Assembly: GCA_028689545.1 (NCBI GenBank)
Contig: JAQVCX010000002.1
Location: forward strand, 38,157-102,156
Length of the DNA stretch: 64,000 nt
Direction of reading: 5' to 3'
Source of the DNA: Parabacteroides sp.
GTDB taxonomy: Bacteria; Bacteroidota; Bacteroidia; Bacteroidales; Tannerellaceae
The position numbers and the translations under genes are program-made. Below the pieces are notes generated by a model. That model worked only from the letters and a program-made list of their open reading frames with translations. It was not told where the DNA came from and made no database searches. This document shows, one piece after another, positions 51,610 to 60,704 of the stretch (positions are counted from its first letter, which is position 1; each line of letters opens with the position of its first letter).

Positions 51610-53250
51610 TTATTGGGCCGTGAATGGACTGTCGCAATGTATCTCTATCCTCTCGGAGGTGATAGGATGCGTGAACGCTAGGTATTCGGCGTGCAGATAG
51701 AGCCGTTCCGCCTTTCGCCCGTAAAGCTCGTCGCCAAGGATGGGGCAATGAAGCCCTTGGGGATGGGCGGCGTGTACCCGTAGCTGGTGGGTACGTCCGG
51801 TCAGGGGATAAAAGGCGATAAGGGTTTTCCCGGAAGTCCGTTCCAATACCCGGTAGCGTGTGAGGGCGGGTTTCCCGAACTCCTCGCTTACGATTTGCCG
51901 GGGCCTATCCAGAGGATCGGGGCATAGCGGGAGACGGATCTCGCCCTCCTCTTGGGATACTTCGCCCTCTAATAAGGCGATATACCTTTTCTGGATGGTC
52001 CGGTTCTTGAATTGGGCTTGCAGGTTCTGATGCGCTTCTTTAGTCTTGGCGGCGAGCAGCAAGCCTGATGTCGCCATATCCAAACGATGCACGATAATCG
52101 GACCGGTGGCTTCCGGATAAAGGATAGATAGCCTTTGATAGACCGAGTCCACATCTCCCTTACCGGGAACGGAGAGCATACCCGCCGGTTTATTGATGAC
52201 CAGCAAATAGTCGTCCTCATAAAGGATATCCAGCTTCGTCTCCCGGTGAGCGTCCGCCAACAACGGATTCTCATCTACCCGCAATCCCTGTAGCATATGG
52301 TCGAGGATCGGCTCGCATTTCCCTTTGCAAGCCGGATAATAATATCCATGGTGCCGAATCTCCGTCTTGGGGGAATCGCCCCACCAGAACTCTGCCATGG
52401 CGATCGGTTCCAACTGATGCTGGTAGGCGTATTGTAAGAGTTTGGGGGCGGCGCACTCACCCGCTCCCGCAGGCGGCGTACCTTGTGAGGTAGAAGCGAA
52501 CAGTTCGCATAAGTCCTTCACCTCGGCCCGGGCGTTTAGGATCCGGAATTGCTCGAACAGCTTGTGTTGCAAGGCAGCCGACCGTTGTTTGCGTTCTTGC
52601 TTCAGTTGCTCGATCTCTTGCTCAAGCCGATCCACATTGGCCTGTGCGTCCTCCTCAAAAGATCCTAGGAGCTTCGCTAGTTGGTTGTGGGTGGCTTTCG
52701 ATCGCTGGCTCTCTTTGATGAGAAGAGCGGCTTCCTCTTCGGTCAGGGGAGATTGCCGGCGTAGATCGCGTTCCTCCTTCATTTCCTTGAGTGTGGCTTT
52801 GGAGGATTGCAGCATGTGATCATTGAATTTGAGCATTTTCTTTAACACGATCCGTGCCTTCTCAAGGGCGGGTGAGGCTTGCAAGGATTGGATGCGGGCA
52901 TTGATCTCATTGATCTGCTCCTCCTCTTGCCGGAAGAAACCATCCGGTTGTAATAAGTCGTAGATCGGGGGAACGAAGAAGTGATGTACATTCTTTCCCG
53001 CTAGGTTACCGGAGAAAGCGGCCAGATAACCGACCGCTCCGGCGGGAGTACGAACCACCAATACGCCGAACATTTTGCCGGTTTGTAATTCTTCCGTCCA
53101 TTCGGTTTGTTCTTTTAGGTATGCCTGCGTCTCCTCGGCCGCCATTACGCATAGAGGATGCGGCGTGTAGTGGAAAGGATACGTGAATCGTTCCGGCAGG
53201 GAAATCGATTCTATCGATTGGGTAAAGGTATGAAACTTAGATTCCATCAT
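51610..53250 (-). CDS. RluA family pseudouridine synthase with long N-terminal extension
   Basis: The 546-residue protein has its catalytic domain in the last ~210 residues: DDYLLVINKPAGMLSVPGKG, then the catalytic Asp in IVHRLDMATSGLLLAAK, and GRTHQLRVHAAHPQG. It converts uridine to pseudouridine in RNA. The N-terminal ~330 residues include an FNDHMLQ-type region with a long coiled coil (about 150-235) and no recognisable S4 domain. The extension is more than half the protein. It is last in an operon behind GH43 (7-nt gap). Confidence 0.88.
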   Translation of the reverse strand: MMESKFHTFTQSIESISLPERFTYPFHYTPHPLCVMAAEETQAYLKEQTEWTEELQTGKMFGVLVVRTPAGAVGYLAAFSGNLAGKNVHHFFVPPIYDLLQPDGFFRQEEEQINEINARIQSLQASPALEKARIVLKKMLKFNDHMLQSSKATLKEMKEERDLRRQSPLTEEEAALLIKESQRSKATHNQLAKLLGSFEEDAQANVDRLEQEIEQLKQERKQRSAALQHKLFEQFRILNARAEVKDLCELFASTSQGTPPAGAGECAAPKLLQYAYQHQLEPIAMAEFWWGDSPKTEIRHHGYYYPACKGKCEPILDHMLQGLRVDENPLLADAHRETKLDILYEDDYLLVINKPAGMLSVPGKGDVDSVYQRLSILYPEATGPIIVHRLDMATSGLLLAAKTKEAHQNLQAQFKNRTIQKRYIALLEGEVSQEEGEIRLPLCPDPLDRPRQIVSEEFGKPALTRYRVLERTSGKTLIAFYPLTGRTHQLRVHAAHPQGLHCPILGDELYGRKAERLYLHAEYLAFTHPITSERIEIHCDSPFTAQ

Positions 53251-53257
53251 TTATTTT

Positions 53258-54793
53258 TTATTTAAATAGACAATAAGCGTAAACGGCCGGTGCTGTAGGA
53301 TCTCCCTCTTGATACAATCCCGGGCGGGAGATACGATCCCATTGGATCAACGACCGGGTCTCTTTTGCGGAGAGAGCCTCGCCGACGATCTCGTTCCATG
53401 CTTGCCCGTCCTTACTCCAGTAAAACGTACTATGCGTACCGTCGGTCACTTTCATCCGTAGGTATAAAGGCGAGGCGGGAAGAGGCTGATCGGCCAATGG
53501 ATGCTCTTTCCCCTCTAGTATATATTTCAATATCAACCGGTCTCCGGCGCATCCGCAGGTGATCAGGTTATTCGCGTCTCCGTACATCGTGATTCCTTTC
53601 CAGCTGTCATTCCGGTTTACGATCGCTGTTTCCAATGTGTAATCCGGGGAGGTAGGGCGTAAGCAAAGCGCCGCTCCGGTCTTTACGCCGGGTTTCGGAG
53701 TACCGGATAGAGATAGATTGCCGTTCTTGATCTCGGCCTTCACATCCGCGTAAGGGTAGTTCCAACTCCATTCGGGACGTAAGCTAGCACCGGTGAAATC
53801 ATCTGAGAAATCGGATACGGGCACTTGTACGGACTCGGCAAATGGCATGGGTTGCGTGCGGCTCGCATATTCCCCGGTTACGAAGTGAGGCCAATGATCC
53901 TCACCCATTCTCACCTCTTGCAGGTAAGGTTGACGACCTTGGTAGAAGCCGCTTCCCGGCTGGTAAGCGTGGCATAGGTAATACATGCGTCCGTCCGGTG
54001 TTGTCGTAATCGTTCCGTGACCGATGGAGAGAACCTCCTTGCTTCCGTGCAAGATCGGGTTTCCTTGGTATTTCTCGTAAGGACCTTCCAGCTTCTTCGA
54101 GCGAGCCACGGATACGGCGTAATCGCTCTGCGGGCCGCAACAGCCTCTTACGGAATAAATGATATAGTAATATCCGTCTTGCTTAAACCAGTGCTGGCCT
54201 TCCATTCCTTGGCGTTCATCGTCACGTAGCAGGCTGAATGGCTTCCCGTCTAGGCGAAGTCCGTCGTCCGTCAGTTTGCAGGCCAATAGCTCGATGGGGC
54301 GATTGTCCAGCCCATAAGCTTTCCAACTGATATAAAGCTTTCCTTTATCCTCCAAGATAAAAGCGTCTATCGCCTCCTGCCCGAACTCTACTACCGGACC
54401 GCAATCCTTGAACTTACCGGTGGGAGAATCCGCTACGGCCACGCCGATACACGATATATTATCTGATTGCTTGCGGGCGGTATAATACACATACGTCTTA
54501 CCTTTATGATGAAACCATTCCGGCGCCCAAAAAGAAGACTTGATCCATTCCGGCTTCTCATCGAATACATGTCCGGCCGGTTTCCAGTTCACGAGATCCG
54601 TAGAGGTGAATATAGGATAATAGGGCGCCCATTCCGAGGATGTCCCGGTCGTGTAATAAGTCTGATCGATCCGGATAATGGATGGGTCGGCTACATCCCC
54701 ATGAATCACAGGGTTGCTGAAATAAGATTCTTGTTGCGCTAATCCGGTGGCCAAAGATGCGGCGCAGAAGAAAAGTGTGAAAATCTTTCTCAT
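53258..54793 (-). CDS. GH43 family glycoside hydrolase with C-terminal beta-sandwich
   Basis: This secreted 511-residue five-bladed propeller hydrolase has a signal peptide (MRKIFTLFFCAASLATGLAQ). The catalytic acids are the Asp in GDVADPSIIRID, the pKa modulator in EAIDAFILEDKG and the Glu in GMEGQHWFKQDGYY. The C-terminal ~190 residues (FSDDFTGASLRPEWSWN...) are a concanavalin-like module of the GH43 C2 type. Likely substrates are xylan or arabinan side chains. The start overlaps the upstream gene by 4 bp. Confidence 0.92.
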   Translation of the reverse strand: MRKIFTLFFCAASLATGLAQQESYFSNPVIHGDVADPSIIRIDQTYYTTGTSSEWAPYYPIFTSTDLVNWKPAGHVFDEKPEWIKSSFWAPEWFHHKGKTYVYYTARKQSDNISCIGVAVADSPTGKFKDCGPVVEFGQEAIDAFILEDKGKLYISWKAYGLDNRPIELLACKLTDDGLRLDGKPFSLLRDDERQGMEGQHWFKQDGYYYIIYSVRGCCGPQSDYAVSVARSKKLEGPYEKYQGNPILHGSKEVLSIGHGTITTTPDGRMYYLCHAYQPGSGFYQGRQPYLQEVRMGEDHWPHFVTGEYASRTQPMPFAESVQVPVSDFSDDFTGASLRPEWSWNYPYADVKAEIKNGNLSLSGTPKPGVKTGAALCLRPTSPDYTLETAIVNRNDSWKGITMYGDANNLITCGCAGDRLILKYILEGKEHPLADQPLPASPLYLRMKVTDGTHSTFYWSKDGQAWNEIVGEALSAKETRSLIQWDRISRPGLYQEGDPTAPAVYAYCLFK

Positions 54794-55308
54794 GGTCTAT
54801 CGTATTTTTTTAAGATATTCTTACGTACGGTTCGCAAAGAGATTTGTAACAAATCCGGCTCTGCGAGATCAAGCAGCGTCTTGAATTCCTGTAATAACTC
54901 TGGAATCGGACGGCATAATTCATACCCCAATTTCATACAAAGCGTTTGCACGCCGGGTAATTCCTTCGCTGAAAGCATCCGGTCCAGGCAGAAGTTTAGA
55001 AAATCCACCCGTGGGGGATTCGCTTGGGGCTGTCGTAAAAGTAAATTCAAGAGAAGACGTCGCTTACCGGGATGCTCGCAGACCAGAATCTCGTTTATCA
55101 ATTCGTCTTGTTTATCGTATAGCCATTTATTCTCGTCAGCGGAAAAATGGCTGCAGGCCCATAATGCTTGATAACCGATGGTCTCGTCCCGATCGAAGAT
55201 CAAACCGTATAGTTCCGATTTTCGTTTCTGGCTTCCTTGCGCATATCTCAATATCTCATGGATATCCTCTATGTGGATGCGGTCTGATAATCTCTCTCTT
55301 AAATTCAT
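54790..55308 (-). CDS. Helical hypothetical protein upstream of GH43
   Basis: I do not recognise a family. The 172 residues are all-helical and resemble a HEAT/ARM-like solenoid: ETIGYQALWACSHFSADENK, PGKRRLLLNLLLRQ and DLAEPDLLQISLRTVRKNIL. No signal peptide is visible, so it is cytosolic. It overlaps GH43 by 4 bp and leads an operon with GH43 and RluA. It may be an adaptor that joined the operon by position only. Confidence 0.72.
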   Translation of the reverse strand: MNLRERLSDRIHIEDIHEILRYAQGSQKRKSELYGLIFDRDETIGYQALWACSHFSADENKWLYDKQDELINEILVCEHPGKRRLLLNLLLRQPQANPPRVDFLNFCLDRMLSAKELPGVQTLCMKLGYELCRPIPELLQEFKTLLDLAEPDLLQISLRTVRKNILKKYDRP

Positions 55309-55363
55309 TTACAACATTGAATCTTATACCTCTTGATCTTTTTTGCCGTAAAGGTATAGCCTT

Positions 55364-55396
55364 TTTGGCAAACTTCCTTTAATTCTCTTACTTTTG
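55364..55396 (+). promoter_or_regulatory. Promoter for the M28/M42-like gene
   Basis: TTTG at 55364-55367 is followed after 21 nt by TACTTTTG at 55389-55396. The -7 element covers the GTG start offered by the ORF track, so translation must begin at the ATG at 55420. Confidence 0.65.
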
Positions 55397-55419
55397 TGCC
55401 CGATTATAAAAAAGAATGG

Positions 55420-56190
55420 ATGAATATACGATATGCGGATTTAGTAAGCGATCTGACAATTGATTGTAAGGACAACGGGGTTTGTTTCCAAGTGAAGGAC
55501 CGGTTGGACAAGATCAAGTCTCTATTGGAAGGCGGTTTGTATAAACTTGTAGAAGTAGGGGATTTATCCTTGGTCTATGCGAGAGGCGATGTAGCTCCTG
55601 AGGAATATAAGACCTTGGTGTCGACCCATATTGATTGTGTTTATTCCCGTTGTTTCTCGGAGGAGATTGATGATCGATACTGGATGGGTACGTTTGATAA
55701 TAGCGCTACGAACGCCGCTGTCATAGACCTGATGCTTCAAGGCGTATTGGATGATTCCGTCTTGATAGCCTTTACCGGTGATGAGGAGAAAGATTCCAAG
55801 GGCGCTGTTGAGGTAATGCGCTATCTCTCCGGATTATCTTGTGAGATCGATCATGCGGTAGTCTTGGATGTGACGAATGAGGGCTGGGAAGATGAGGCGA
55901 TGTTTACGATAGAGAATGATCGTGGGTTTGATATTCTTGCGGGCTTTCAAATAGTCAGTCTGCTCCAAGAAAGCGGCTATCCCTGTAATTTCTTGCATAA
56001 AGCGGAGCCCGATGAGACTTGGGAGTATGGCAAAGGGCTTCCGGATTTGTTGCCGCCTATTCCTTGCCTCAGCTTATGCCTGCCTGTTGACGGGGATATG
56101 CACGGAGAGGATGGTGTTCGTTTACGTAAGGACTCGATACCGGCTTATCAAGCTATTTTGAGGAAATTAGCGAATGTGCTTTTCACATAG
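55420..56190 (+). CDS. M28/M42-like zinc peptidase homologue
   Basis: The ATG at 55420 gives 256 residues. Blocks expected for the M20/M28/M42 clan are present: STHIDCVYSR (H-x-D metal ligands), TFDNSATNAAVIDLML (bridging Asp), AFTGDEEKDSKGAVEVM (catalytic Glu pair) and VLDVTNEG. The final histidine ligand may be in DGDMHGED. It is shorter than typical family members (about 300-350 residues), so it may be a divergent form. No export signal is visible. Substrate is unknown. Confidence 0.72.
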   Translation: MNIRYADLVSDLTIDCKDNGVCFQVKDRLDKIKSLLEGGLYKLVEVGDLSLVYARGDVAPEEYKTLVSTHIDCVYSRCFSEEIDDRYWMGTFDNSATNAAVIDLMLQGVLDDSVLIAFTGDEEKDSKGAVEVMRYLSGLSCEIDHAVVLDVTNEGWEDEAMFTIENDRGFDILAGFQIVSLLQESGYPCNFLHKAEPDETWEYGKGLPDLLPPIPCLSLCLPVDGDMHGEDGVRLRKDSIPAYQAILRKLANVLFT

Positions 56191-56252
56191 GCCCCGTCCG
56201 TTTCATCGGTGTACATTTCACTTGAGCGTATATAAATCCATTATCACTACAA

Positions 56253-56465
56253 TCATAAGATATTGTCTTTATTGGATAAGGAAGGATTCTCAAGATAATA
56301 GCATAGGTGGTCATATATTTGCCCATTATATATTAACTCCGCTTGATGAAGCAGTCCTTCGTATATAAATCCATTTTTCTCTAATACACGTTGTGAACGT
56401 AAGTTGTGAGGATAGCAGTTGGCTGTGATCAGATGCAAGTTCATTTGTGTGAAACCGTGATTCAT
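56253..56465 (-). pseudogene. C-terminal remnant of a GNAT acetyltransferase
   Basis: About 70 codons encode only the second half of a GNAT domain: LHLITANCYPHNLRSQRVLE, KNGFIYEGLLHQAELIYNG and DHLCYYLEN. The acetyl-CoA P-loop half is absent. The fragment begins 8 nt after the DUF1847 stop on the same strand, which indicates a deletion that removed the 5' half. Confidence 0.72.
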
Positions 56466-56473
56466 AGATGATT

Positions 56474-57115
56474 CTATTTATTATCTAACGATAGTTTTTT
56501 TCGGTAATAAGAATTTGCTGTATAGAGTGCCGCGGCAGGATTGTTGCCGGTTACACGATCTTTGGTGACTAAGGTCGTAGCGTAAGCGTCTGAGTATTTG
56601 TAAAACAGGCTGTCGTGTCCTACGCAAAGTCCGATTACGACATTCAAATCTGTTTGTGCCTGGTTGAGCAAGCGAGCTTGTAGGATTGGGTTACACATGG
56701 AAGCTCCGATGGACTCGCATTCTTTGGGAATACCAATAGAGGACTTCTCTTTCCCCGCCACCTTACAGATGACGGAATAAGGCTCGAAACCATTTGCCCG
56801 TAAGATACGAGCGAAAATACGAGCCTCGTTCACTAAACCGATACAATTGGCGATGCCAATCTTATGGGCATTGATCTTGCGGGCGAATACCATGATTTCC
56901 TCAACACGGGTCCAGCGACAATAGCCCTCATATTCAACTTCGGCGCTGGCTACCATTACTTCATGATTATTTCCCTCCTCATACCGTTCTAGGGCCCATT
57001 CAAGATCCTTGGGATCCAGATGGGTTGTCAAGCAGAAATCGGGATAGGTACGATCCTTAAATTTACAGTTTTGTGTACCACAATCTACACAAGTAGGCTC
57101 TATGATCTTTTGCAT
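56474..57115 (-). CDS. DUF1847 cysteine-rich protein
   Basis: The 213-residue protein starts with a cysteine cluster (CVDCGTQNC, later FC and YCRW) that likely binds zinc or an Fe-S cluster. Further segments are IGIANCIGLVNEARIFARIL and VVIGLCVGHDSLFYKYSDAY. The pattern fits DUF1847 as I recall it. Function is unknown. It follows the SDR gene by 34 nt on the same strand, and the SDR -7 element lies upstream of both. Confidence 0.82.
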   Translation of the reverse strand: MQKIIEPTCVDCGTQNCKFKDRTYPDFCLTTHLDPKDLEWALERYEEGNNHEVMVASAEVEYEGYCRWTRVEEIMVFARKINAHKIGIANCIGLVNEARIFARILRANGFEPYSVICKVAGKEKSSIGIPKECESIGASMCNPILQARLLNQAQTDLNVVIGLCVGHDSLFYKYSDAYATTLVTKDRVTGNNPAAALYTANSYYRKKLSLDNK

Positions 57116-57149
57116 GATAATTGGGAATAAGAGGGTTTACATAAAAGTT

Positions 57150-57977
57150 TTAATCCAGATAGATCATTTTCTTGGTCATCCCTCCGTCTATCGTAATATT
57201 CTCGCCATTAATGAAATCGTTCTCCTCTTGACAAAGGAATAGGCACATGCGGGCGATGTCCTCCGGCTTGCCTACTCGTCCGGATGGATGTTGGGCATGG
57301 TCTTCGGGGCGGAGCTGGTCGTAATCCTTATTCTGTATCCAGCCGGGGGCGATGGAGTTTACCGTGATGTGCCATTCCGAAAGTGATAAGGCTAGCGCAT
57401 GCGTCAAGGAATAGATACCTCCTTTCGAGGCGGCATATCCCTCGCTACCGGGTTCACTCATCAAGTAACGGGTGGAGCAGATGTTGATGATCCTGCCGTA
57501 TGGGTTCGGCGTATCAAGGGATTGCCGATGGAGTGCTAATTGCCGGGAGGTGATAAACGCCGGGCGTAAGTTTATGGATACGATCTTGTCGAAATCCTCT
57601 ACGCTTGTTTCCGTGATGGGCGAGAACTGACTGATACCCGCGTTATTGATGATAATATCAATATCTCCCCACTCCTCGATGATCTTTCGCAGGCAATCTT
57701 CCAACGCGGTTTTATCACTTACGTCCACGAGATGGAATTGCGTCCCGGTTTGTAGGGCAGTCTCTTTTCCCAAAGTCTCATTCTTGTCGCAGAAGGCTAC
57801 GCGATGTCCGGCACTTCTGAAAGCTTTTACGATCGCTTTCCCGATTCCCTCGGCTCCACCGGTGATGAAGACTCTTCTTGTTTTATGAAGTGTCTTCGTA
57901 GTATGTCCCGTTCTAGCGCCGGAGGATTTCCGGGCTTGGTATTCCGCATATTTATTCTCCAGATAATTGTCTGCCAT
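57150..57977 (-). CDS. SDR family oxidoreductase
   Basis: The 275-residue short-chain dehydrogenase has an N-terminal extension of ~33 residues. The NAD(P)-binding motif is ITGGAEGIGKAIVKAF, then the acidic DKN after the second strand (NAD preference), NNAG in INNAGISQF, the catalytic Ser in NICST, and YAASKGG with Tyr and Lys. It ends with a GGMTKKM tail. The substrate is unknown. DUF1847 lies downstream in the same operon. Confidence 0.9.
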   Translation of the reverse strand: MADNYLENKYAEYQARKSSGARTGHTTKTLHKTRRVFITGGAEGIGKAIVKAFRSAGHRVAFCDKNETLGKETALQTGTQFHLVDVSDKTALEDCLRKIIEEWGDIDIIINNAGISQFSPITETSVEDFDKIVSINLRPAFITSRQLALHRQSLDTPNPYGRIINICSTRYLMSEPGSEGYAASKGGIYSLTHALALSLSEWHITVNSIAPGWIQNKDYDQLRPEDHAQHPSGRVGKPEDIARMCLFLCQEENDFINGENITIDGGMTKKMIYLD

Positions 57978-58001
57978 GATTCAGTCGCTATTAAATAAGG
58001 A

Positions 58002-58009
58002 CAAATATA
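58002..58009 (-). promoter_or_regulatory. -7 element for the SDR gene
   Basis: The minus strand reads TATATTTG, 24 nt upstream of the SDR start. The upstream TTTG half is not clear. Confidence 0.45.
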
Positions 58010-58082
58010 GTGTTTTTTAAATAAAGCCGGAAATTGCCATCTAAATAGCTTGTGGATTTGTTTTAATAGAAAAGTATTGATT

Positions 58083-59399
58083 ATGAGAGTAGCGATCAGC
58101 GGGGCGAGCGGATATATCGGTCAGCATCTTTCCTCTTTTTTGGAGGGAAAAGGATATGATGTTATCCCTTTAGGACGGAATTTGTTTAAGGAAGATCGTT
58201 TTGATGAGTTATGCCGATGCGTGGAATCTAGTGAAGTCGTCATTAATCTGGCGGGCGCTTCCATTAATAAGCGTTGGACAAAAACTTACAAACAGGAATT
58301 ATATGACAGCCGCATTCTTGTGACTCGCCAGTTGGTACGTGCCATAAACACGAGGAAGGTGAAGCCTGAGTTGTTTATCTCGGCCTCTGCCGTAGGCTAT
58401 TATCCGGCTTTCGGGGAATATGACGAGTATCATGATTGTCGGGGAATGGATTTCTTGGCTCGGTTGTGTGGGGCGTGGGAGGAGGAAGCGTCCGCATGCT
58501 CATCGGACGTGAGGTTTGTCATTACCCGTTTTGGTGTCGTATTGTCCGAGGATGGAGGGGCTTTGAAAGAGATGCTTCGTTTGCAACGCCTCTCACGAGT
58601 AAGTGTCGTGATCGGTAGCGGGCAACAGCGTTTTCCATGGATCAGCCTGTTTGATCTATGCCGCTCTTTGGGGTATATAATACGGAATAGGCAGATGAAG
58701 GGCGTGGTGAATTTGGTTTCTCCAGATCGTATCACCCAAAAGCAGTTGGCTCATGCGTTAGCGAGAGCGGATAAGATCCGTTGGATCATTCCTTTGCCAA
58801 AGTTCTTCTTCCGGCTGAAGTTTGGCGAGGGAGCGTCGTTTGTGACAAAAGGGCAAACCGTTCATCCCACTAAATTGCTGGAATCAGGGTTTACATACGT
58901 TTACCCGACCATAGAGAAACTTATGAATATAACAGATCATCATACCGTACCGGAACTGGATGTCAAGAGGTACATGGGGAGATGGTATGAAATCGCCCGT
59001 TACGAAAATCGTTTCGAGAGGGGCATGACGAATGTGACGGCCACGTATACGTTGCTTCCGGACGGAAAGATCCGTGTGGAGAACGAAGGATATAAAGACG
59101 GCGTTCACAAGAAAGCCACCGGCCGTGCGAAACAGCCGGATCCTAAAAACAATCCGGGGAAACTGAAAGTGGCTTTCTTCTTATGGTTCTATGCGGATTA
59201 TTACATCCTAGAACTTGACGCGGATTATCAATATGCGGTGATAGGAAGCAGCACGGATAAATATCTCTGGATTTTGAGCCGTGAGAGAGATTTACCGGAG
59301 GCGGTTCGGAAAGATTTACTGAGAAAGATAACGGAACGTGGGTATGCCATTTTTGGCGAGAGGATTCTTATCTTTGCGAGACGATTATTAAAAGAATAA
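58083..59399 (+). CDS. SDR39U1/TIGR01777 epimerase-like protein fused to a lipocalin
   Basis: The ATG at 58083 gives 438 residues in two parts. Residues 1-280 are a TIGR01777 extended SDR: ISGASGYIGQHLS, VINLAGASINKRWT, ISASAVGYYP and the DUF1731 end KLLESGFTYVYPTIEKLM. Residues ~295-438 are a bacterial lipocalin (Blc type): LDVKRYMGRWYEIARYENRF with the GxW motif, TATYTLLPDGKIRVENEG, and WILSRERDLP. No linker beyond about 10 residues is visible and there is no signal peptide, so the lipocalin domain is cytosolic, unlike Blc. The alcohol dehydrogenase gene starts 6 nt after it. Confidence 0.9.
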   Translation: MRVAISGASGYIGQHLSSFLEGKGYDVIPLGRNLFKEDRFDELCRCVESSEVVINLAGASINKRWTKTYKQELYDSRILVTRQLVRAINTRKVKPELFISASAVGYYPAFGEYDEYHDCRGMDFLARLCGAWEEEASACSSDVRFVITRFGVVLSEDGGALKEMLRLQRLSRVSVVIGSGQQRFPWISLFDLCRSLGYIIRNRQMKGVVNLVSPDRITQKQLAHALARADKIRWIIPLPKFFFRLKFGEGASFVTKGQTVHPTKLLESGFTYVYPTIEKLMNITDHHTVPELDVKRYMGRWYEIARYENRFERGMTNVTATYTLLPDGKIRVENEGYKDGVHKKATGRAKQPDPKNNPGKLKVAFFLWFYADYYILELDADYQYAVIGSSTDKYLWILSRERDLPEAVRKDLLRKITERGYAIFGERILIFARRLLKE

Positions 59400-59405
59400 A
59401 ATATC

Positions 59406-60479
59406 ATGCTTGCGTACACTTATATTGAACAAGGGAAATTTGAGTTGCGGGAGAAACCGATACCGGAAATAAAGGATTCACGAGACGCTATCGTACGTGT
59501 GACTTTGGGTAGTATCTGCTCTAGCGATCTTCATATCAAACACGGTAGCGTGCCACGTGCGGTACCCGGTATAACCGTTGGACACGAGATGGTGGGCGTG
59601 GTAGAGAAGGTGGGTGCCGATATCACTTCGGTCGAGCCGGGTGACAGGGTGACCGTGAATGTGGAGACCTTTTGCGGAGAGTGTTTCTTCTGCCGGCGTG
59701 GATATGTCAATAATTGTACCGATCCCAATGGCGGTTGGGCGTTGGGCTGTCGTATCGATGGCGGTCAGGCGGAGTATGTCCGGGTTCCTTATGCGGATCG
59801 AGGCTTGAATCGCATCCCGGCTACGGTTAGCGACGAGCAGGCTTTGCTGGTCGGTGATGTGCTGGCTACCGGTTTTTGGGCTGCCCGTATCTCGGAGATC
59901 TCGGAGGAGGATACGGTTCTCATCATTGGCGCTGGTCCTACGGGAATCTGTACTTTGTTGTGCGTGCTGTTGAAGAAGCCACGGCGTATCATTGTTTGCG
60001 AGAAGTCTCCGGAAAGAGCCCGGTTCGTTCGCCAGCGTTATCCGAATGTATTGGTGACTGATCCCGAAAACTGTAAGGAGTTTGTTCTTCGTAACAGCGA
60101 TCATGGTGGCGCGGATGTCGTATTGGAGGTAGCGGGGAGTGAGGACACCTTCCGCTTGGCATGGGATTGTGCCCGTCCGAACGCCCTTGTCACCATCGTC
60201 GCCCTCTATGATAAACCTCAGCTTCTTCCTTTGCCAAATATGTACGGTAAAAACTTGACTTTCAAGACAGGTGGTGTGGATGGCTGTGATTGCGCCGAGA
60301 TTCTCAACTTGATAGAAGAAGGCAAGCTAGACACGACTCCTCTTATTACCCATAAGTATCCATTGAGCGAGATAGAGGAGGCTTACCGTGTTTTCGAGAA
60401 CAAGTTGGATGGGGTTATAAAGGTGGCGATTTCGTCTGTCACTTCAATCACGGATTATAAACAGGCAATAACGATATAA
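59406..60479 (+). CDS. Zinc-dependent medium-chain alcohol dehydrogenase
   Basis: The 357-residue MDR enzyme shows the catalytic zinc ligands in GSICSSDLHIKHG and GHEMVGVVEKVG. The structural zinc loop is CGECFFCRRGYVNNC. The cofactor motif is IIGAGPTGICTL, with a Glu-Lys after strand 2 that favours NAD. It resembles polyol/threonine dehydrogenases; the substrate is unknown. It forms an operon with the SDR-lipocalin fusion. Confidence 0.92.
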   Translation: MLAYTYIEQGKFELREKPIPEIKDSRDAIVRVTLGSICSSDLHIKHGSVPRAVPGITVGHEMVGVVEKVGADITSVEPGDRVTVNVETFCGECFFCRRGYVNNCTDPNGGWALGCRIDGGQAEYVRVPYADRGLNRIPATVSDEQALLVGDVLATGFWAARISEISEEDTVLIIGAGPTGICTLLCVLLKKPRRIIVCEKSPERARFVRQRYPNVLVTDPENCKEFVLRNSDHGGADVVLEVAGSEDTFRLAWDCARPNALVTIVALYDKPQLLPLPNMYGKNLTFKTGGVDGCDCAEILNLIEEGKLDTTPLITHKYPLSEIEEAYRVFENKLDGVIKVAISSVTSITDYKQAITI

Positions 60480-60489
60480 AATATCCTAG

Positions 60490-60626
60490 ACTTTCTACCT
60501 CCCAGAGTTTGTGAAAACATCTACAATATCTACCACTCTATTCTGTACTCATTATGGATGAGATCCTTACCTATAGGTGGTAGATACGAAAACATCTACA
60601 ATTATTCTATGGTATCTACCACTTAT
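60490..60626. repeat. Inverted/direct repeat cluster, array N
   Basis: GAAAACATCTACAAT occurs at 60513 and 60588 (75 bp apart). ATCTACCACT and GGTGGTAGAT are inverted, with a further TATCTACCACTTA at the right end. The internal step is about 25 bp. It starts after the alcohol dehydrogenase stop. Period and regularity are lower than in the 22-bp arrays, so membership is uncertain. Confidence 0.55.
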
Positions 60627-60648
60627 TGCTGATTTTCATGTATTTTCC

Positions 60649-60680
60649 TTTGCGGATGAAGAGAATAAGCGTTATATTTG
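60649..60680 (+). promoter_or_regulatory. Promoter for the DUF6078-like gene
   Basis: TTTG at 60649-60652 is followed after 20 nt by TATATTTG at 60673-60680, with the ATG at 60705. It overlaps the upstream start at 60678 offered by the ORF track, which is therefore rejected. Confidence 0.65.
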
Positions 60681-60704
60681 AGGCATACTGAAAATCTAAG
60701 AGAT

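Noticed and set aside
55396-55419. GTG start of the M28/M42-like gene at 55396
   Set aside because: The GTG is part of the promoter -7 element, so it cannot be translated from that promoter.
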